Part shown: piece after piece, positions 62,015 to 64,000 of the stretch | Layout: each line of letters begins with the position of its first letter | How positions within the stretch are numbered: the stretch's first letter is position 1 | Assembly: GCF_013185195.1 (NCBI RefSeq) | Contig: NZ_JAAZWC010000002.1 | Span: 186,001 to 250,000 of the forward strand | Length of the DNA stretch: 64,000 nucleotides | Direction of reading: 5' to 3' | Origin: Saccharibacillus qingshengii | GTDB taxonomy: Bacteria > Bacillota > Bacilli > Paenibacillales > Paenibacillaceae | Notes under the pieces: generated by a model | Told to the model about the DNA's origin: nothing | The model's database searches: none | What the model saw: the letters and a program-made list of their open reading frames with translations, nothing else | Translations under genes and position numbers: made by a program

Positions 62015-62416
62015 ATGGCACAGACACGCGGAAATCTGGCAATCCGGGAACAGGAGAAGCAGCAGACCTCACAGCAGTACCGGCAAAAGACGACGGTTGT
62101 GACCCGCCGGGTCGAGCTCCCAATGCGGGAAAAAATGCTTTATTTGACCAGTGTTCTTATTGCGGTCGCTCTGTGCAGCATCGTCGCTTGGCGGTATGTA
62201 CATATCTACGATCTGAACCATCAAATCGCAACGGTTCAGAGCGAGACGAATCAGATCAAAAAAGATATCGCACAAGCGGAACGGGACAAGCAGGTGCTGC
62301 GTCAGGCGATCGTGCCTACGGCGCTTGCCCAGGGCCTTATTCAGGCGACGGACCACGAACCGATCTTTGTCGACCGCCGCAGCGGTGAAGAAACCAAGCC
62401 GGACGCGAACAATTAG
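62015..62416 (+). CDS. ftsL: Cell division protein FtsL
   Basis: Bitopic divisome protein of 133 residues: basic cytoplasmic N-terminus, TM segment about residues 41-61 (LYLTSVLIAVALCSIVAW), then an extracellular coiled coil (LNHQIATVQSETNQIKKDI) that pairs with DivIC/FtsB. Identified mainly by topology, size and position between rsmH and pbpB. AGAGGAG upstream of ATG. Confidence 0.88.
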   Translation: MAQTRGNLAIREQEKQQTSQQYRQKTTVVTRRVELPMREKMLYLTSVLIAVALCSIVAWRYVHIYDLNHQIATVQSETNQIKKDIAQAERDKQVLRQAIVPTALAQGLIQATDHEPIFVDRRSGEETKPDANN

Positions 62417-62501
62417 ACGTGGATAGGAAAAGCTGCGGCGCCGCTTGGCGTCCGGCCCCGCGCCAAGGCGCGGAAGGAAACGGGCAGGAGGTTCCAACGC
62501 C

Positions 62502-64000
62502 ATGCTGACAAAAAGAGTGAAAATGCGTACGCTTTTAATCGGAGGGGTAGTCACCCTCTTTTTTCTCGTTCTGGTCGGCCGGATCTTTTTTCTTCAGGTC
62601 GTGCAGGGGAATTTCTGGCATGCCACAGCCGTGGAGCAGTGGTCGGCTTCCAAAGTGCTGCGTGCGGAACGGGGAGCCATTACGGATCGCAACGGCAAAG
62701 AACTGGCTGTCGATTCGCCTGCTTATTCGGTCGTGGTAGAACCCAATATCATCAATCAGCGCGGCACGGCAGATGAAGTGGTTGAGATTCTGCACGATAA
62801 GCTGGGCGTAGACGAATCCAAGCTGCGTGAGCTCGTGTCGCGCACCTATGAGAAAGACAGCGAGGAAGGCAGCTACAAAAAAGGCGATTACAGCGTATGG
62901 GTCGAAGTCCGTCCTCAAGGCTGGAAGATCGACGGAGATCTCAAAGCCGAGATCGAAACGGAGATTGTCTCGCTGCGCAAAGAAAAAGGGTTGAACAAAA
63001 CAGCCGATATCGGCATCGTATTCGACGATCAGATCAAGCGCTTCTATCCGCAGCATACGCTGGCGGCAAACGTGCTCGGTTTCGTCGACAACGACGGCAA
63101 GCCGAAATACGGCATTGAGTCCTATTTCGAGAAAGACCTGCAGGGCATCGACGGGAAAATAGCGTACCAAAGAGATGCCAAAGGCGTCGAGCTGCCGGAT
63201 GCCAAAAGCAAAATCGTAGCGCCGAAAGACGGGACTTCCATCCAACTGACGATCGACAGTACGATCCAGTATTATGCGGAGCAGGCAGCGAAGAAAGTTT
63301 TTGAGAAATACCAGCCTAAAAGCGTATCTGTCATCGCTGCCGATCCGAACACTATGGATATTTTGGCAATGGTCAATATGCCGACATTCGATCCGAATAG
63401 TTACTCGGACACGAAAGCGCTGGAAGATTTCAACAACCTAGCTGTAACCGCCATGTACGAGCCTGGATCGACATTCAAGATCGTGACGTTGTCCGCAGCT
63501 GTACAGGAAGGGAAATTCGATCCCAATGCGCAGTATGAGTCGGGAGCCATCAAGATCGGCAATCGAACTATACATGATGTCAGCCGCGGCTTAGGAACTA
63601 TTTCTTATCTTGAAGGTTTGAAGCGCTCGAGTAACGTTGCTTTTGTCAAGCTGGGGATGCAGATGGTCGGAACTAAAAAATTAACCGAATATATCAAAAA
63701 TTTCGGTTTTGGCGAAAAAACGGATATTGAGCTTCCCGGCGAATTGGCCGGTACGATGGATGTGACAGAAAAAAGCCCTGCAGGCGATCAGGCTTCAATC
63801 ACATTTGGACATAATGTTGCTGTTACACCTATTCAACAAATTGCAGCTATTTCCGCTGTTGCAAACGGAGGTCATCTGCTTAAACCGCATATCATCAAAT
63901 CGAAAAGCAATCCTTTGACCGGCGAAGTACAGAAGATGAACGATGTGGTTAAAGTACGGGACGTGATTACACCGGAAACGGCGAGAGCCGTCAGCGGTTA
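62502..64000 (+). CDS. pbpB: Penicillin-binding protein 2B/FtsI-type transpeptidase, 3'-truncated by window
   Basis: Septal class B PBP; about 500 residues are visible and the frame is open at the right edge. N-terminal TM anchor (residues 10-30, GGVVTLFFLVLVGRIFFLQV), dimerisation/pedestal domain with RGAITDRNGKELA, then the transpeptidase domain. The catalytic Ser323 is in GSTFK (STFK) and SSN is at 376-378. KTG and any PASTA domains lie beyond the edge. ATG 62502 after CAGGAGG. Base composition drops sharply inside the transpeptidase domain near 63600-63880. Confidence 0.95.
   Translation, partial: MLTKRVKMRTLLIGGVVTLFFLVLVGRIFFLQVVQGNFWHATAVEQWSASKVLRAERGAITDRNGKELAVDSPAYSVVVEPNIINQRGTADEVVEILHDKLGVDESKLRELVSRTYEKDSEEGSYKKGDYSVWVEVRPQGWKIDGDLKAEIETEIVSLRKEKGLNKTADIGIVFDDQIKRFYPQHTLAANVLGFVDNDGKPKYGIESYFEKDLQGIDGKIAYQRDAKGVELPDAKSKIVAPKDGTSIQLTIDSTIQYYAEQAAKKVFEKYQPKSVSVIAADPNTMDILAMVNMPTFDPNSYSDTKALEDFNNLAVTAMYEPGSTFKIVTLSAAVQEGKFDPNAQYESGAIKIGNRTIHDVSRGLGTISYLEGLKRSSNVAFVKLGMQMVGTKKLTEYIKNFGFGEKTDIELPGELAGTMDVTEKSPAGDQASITFGHNVAVTPIQQIAAISAVANGGHLLKPHIIKSKSNPLTGEVQKMNDVVKVRDVITPETARAVSG

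Noticed and set aside
1-64000. CRISPR array, insertion sequence, prophage, tRNA or rRNA genes
   Set aside because: Looked for and not seen: no regularly spaced repeats, transposase or integrase motifs, cloverleaf sequences or rRNA segments.

Overview
The window is chromosomal housekeeping DNA from a Gram-positive bacterium of the Bacillales, most likely the Paenibacillaceae. The high G+C content and gene order would fit Saccharibacillus or a high-G+C Paenibacillus, but that placement is an inference. Supporting points are the Bacillus-like order rpsU-yqeY-(NfeD)-floA-phoH-pgpH-ybeY-dgkA-cdd-era-recO-glyQS-yqxD-dnaG-rpoD-trmK-nif3, the bacillithiol gene bshC, AddAB in place of RecBCD, and strong AGGAGG ribosome binding sites with frequent GTG and TTG starts. 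All genes but one (49377-50462) are on the plus strand. I see no insertion sequence, prophage, CRISPR array, tRNA or rRNA gene.

Layout. 1-3124: 3' part of mtaB, a Nudix hydrolase and an RlmI-type rRNA methyltransferase. 3563-15950: double-strand-break repair block addB-addA and sbcD-sbcC. 16278-17588: HIT protein, ribosomal protein S21 (too short for a 60-residue cut-off, but clear) and YqeY. 17671-20391: an operon behind a textbook sigma-W-type promoter, with a short NfeD, flotillin FloA and an unknown membrane-anchored protein. 20630-26946: phoH, c-di-AMP phosphodiesterase pgpH, ybeY, undecaprenol kinase, cytidine deaminase, era and recO. 26936-30384: a complete T-box leader and glyQS. 30580-37210: yqxD, the dnaG-rpoD core, a membrane protein, trmK and a Nif3 protein. 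37222-37683: the RNase P RNA gene, which reads as class A. 38035-41929: ypuI-like gene, lytic transglycosylase, and a cysteine desulfurase-thiI pair for 4-thiouridine. 42065-47894: membrane protein, typA, an LCP protein, a PNPOx-fold protein and the PIN-PhoH protein YlaK. 48012-50462: two convergent exported proteins of unknown role around a 50-base perfect palindrome. 50701-57117: a PanE-like reductase, a DUF3397 protein, and an oligopeptide transporter operon without oppD. 57377-64000: bshC, ahcY and the start of the division/cell-wall cluster mraZ-rsmH-ftsL-pbpB, with pbpB running off the window.

The genes form the usual core of translation, RNA maturation, replication/repair and envelope synthesis. 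The less ordinary content is between and around them. Two long intergenic stretches (3264-3455 and 34286-34520) contain nested inverted repeats that no gene explains; the second could control access to a ribosome binding site. Further folded intergenic elements lie around rpsU and in the typA leader. Other points are the class A RNase P RNA, the missing oppD, an unknown gene where sporulation genes yqfC/yqfD would be expected, a Gly/Arg-rich linker in DnaG, and an abrupt A+T-rich patch inside the transpeptidase domain of pbpB.
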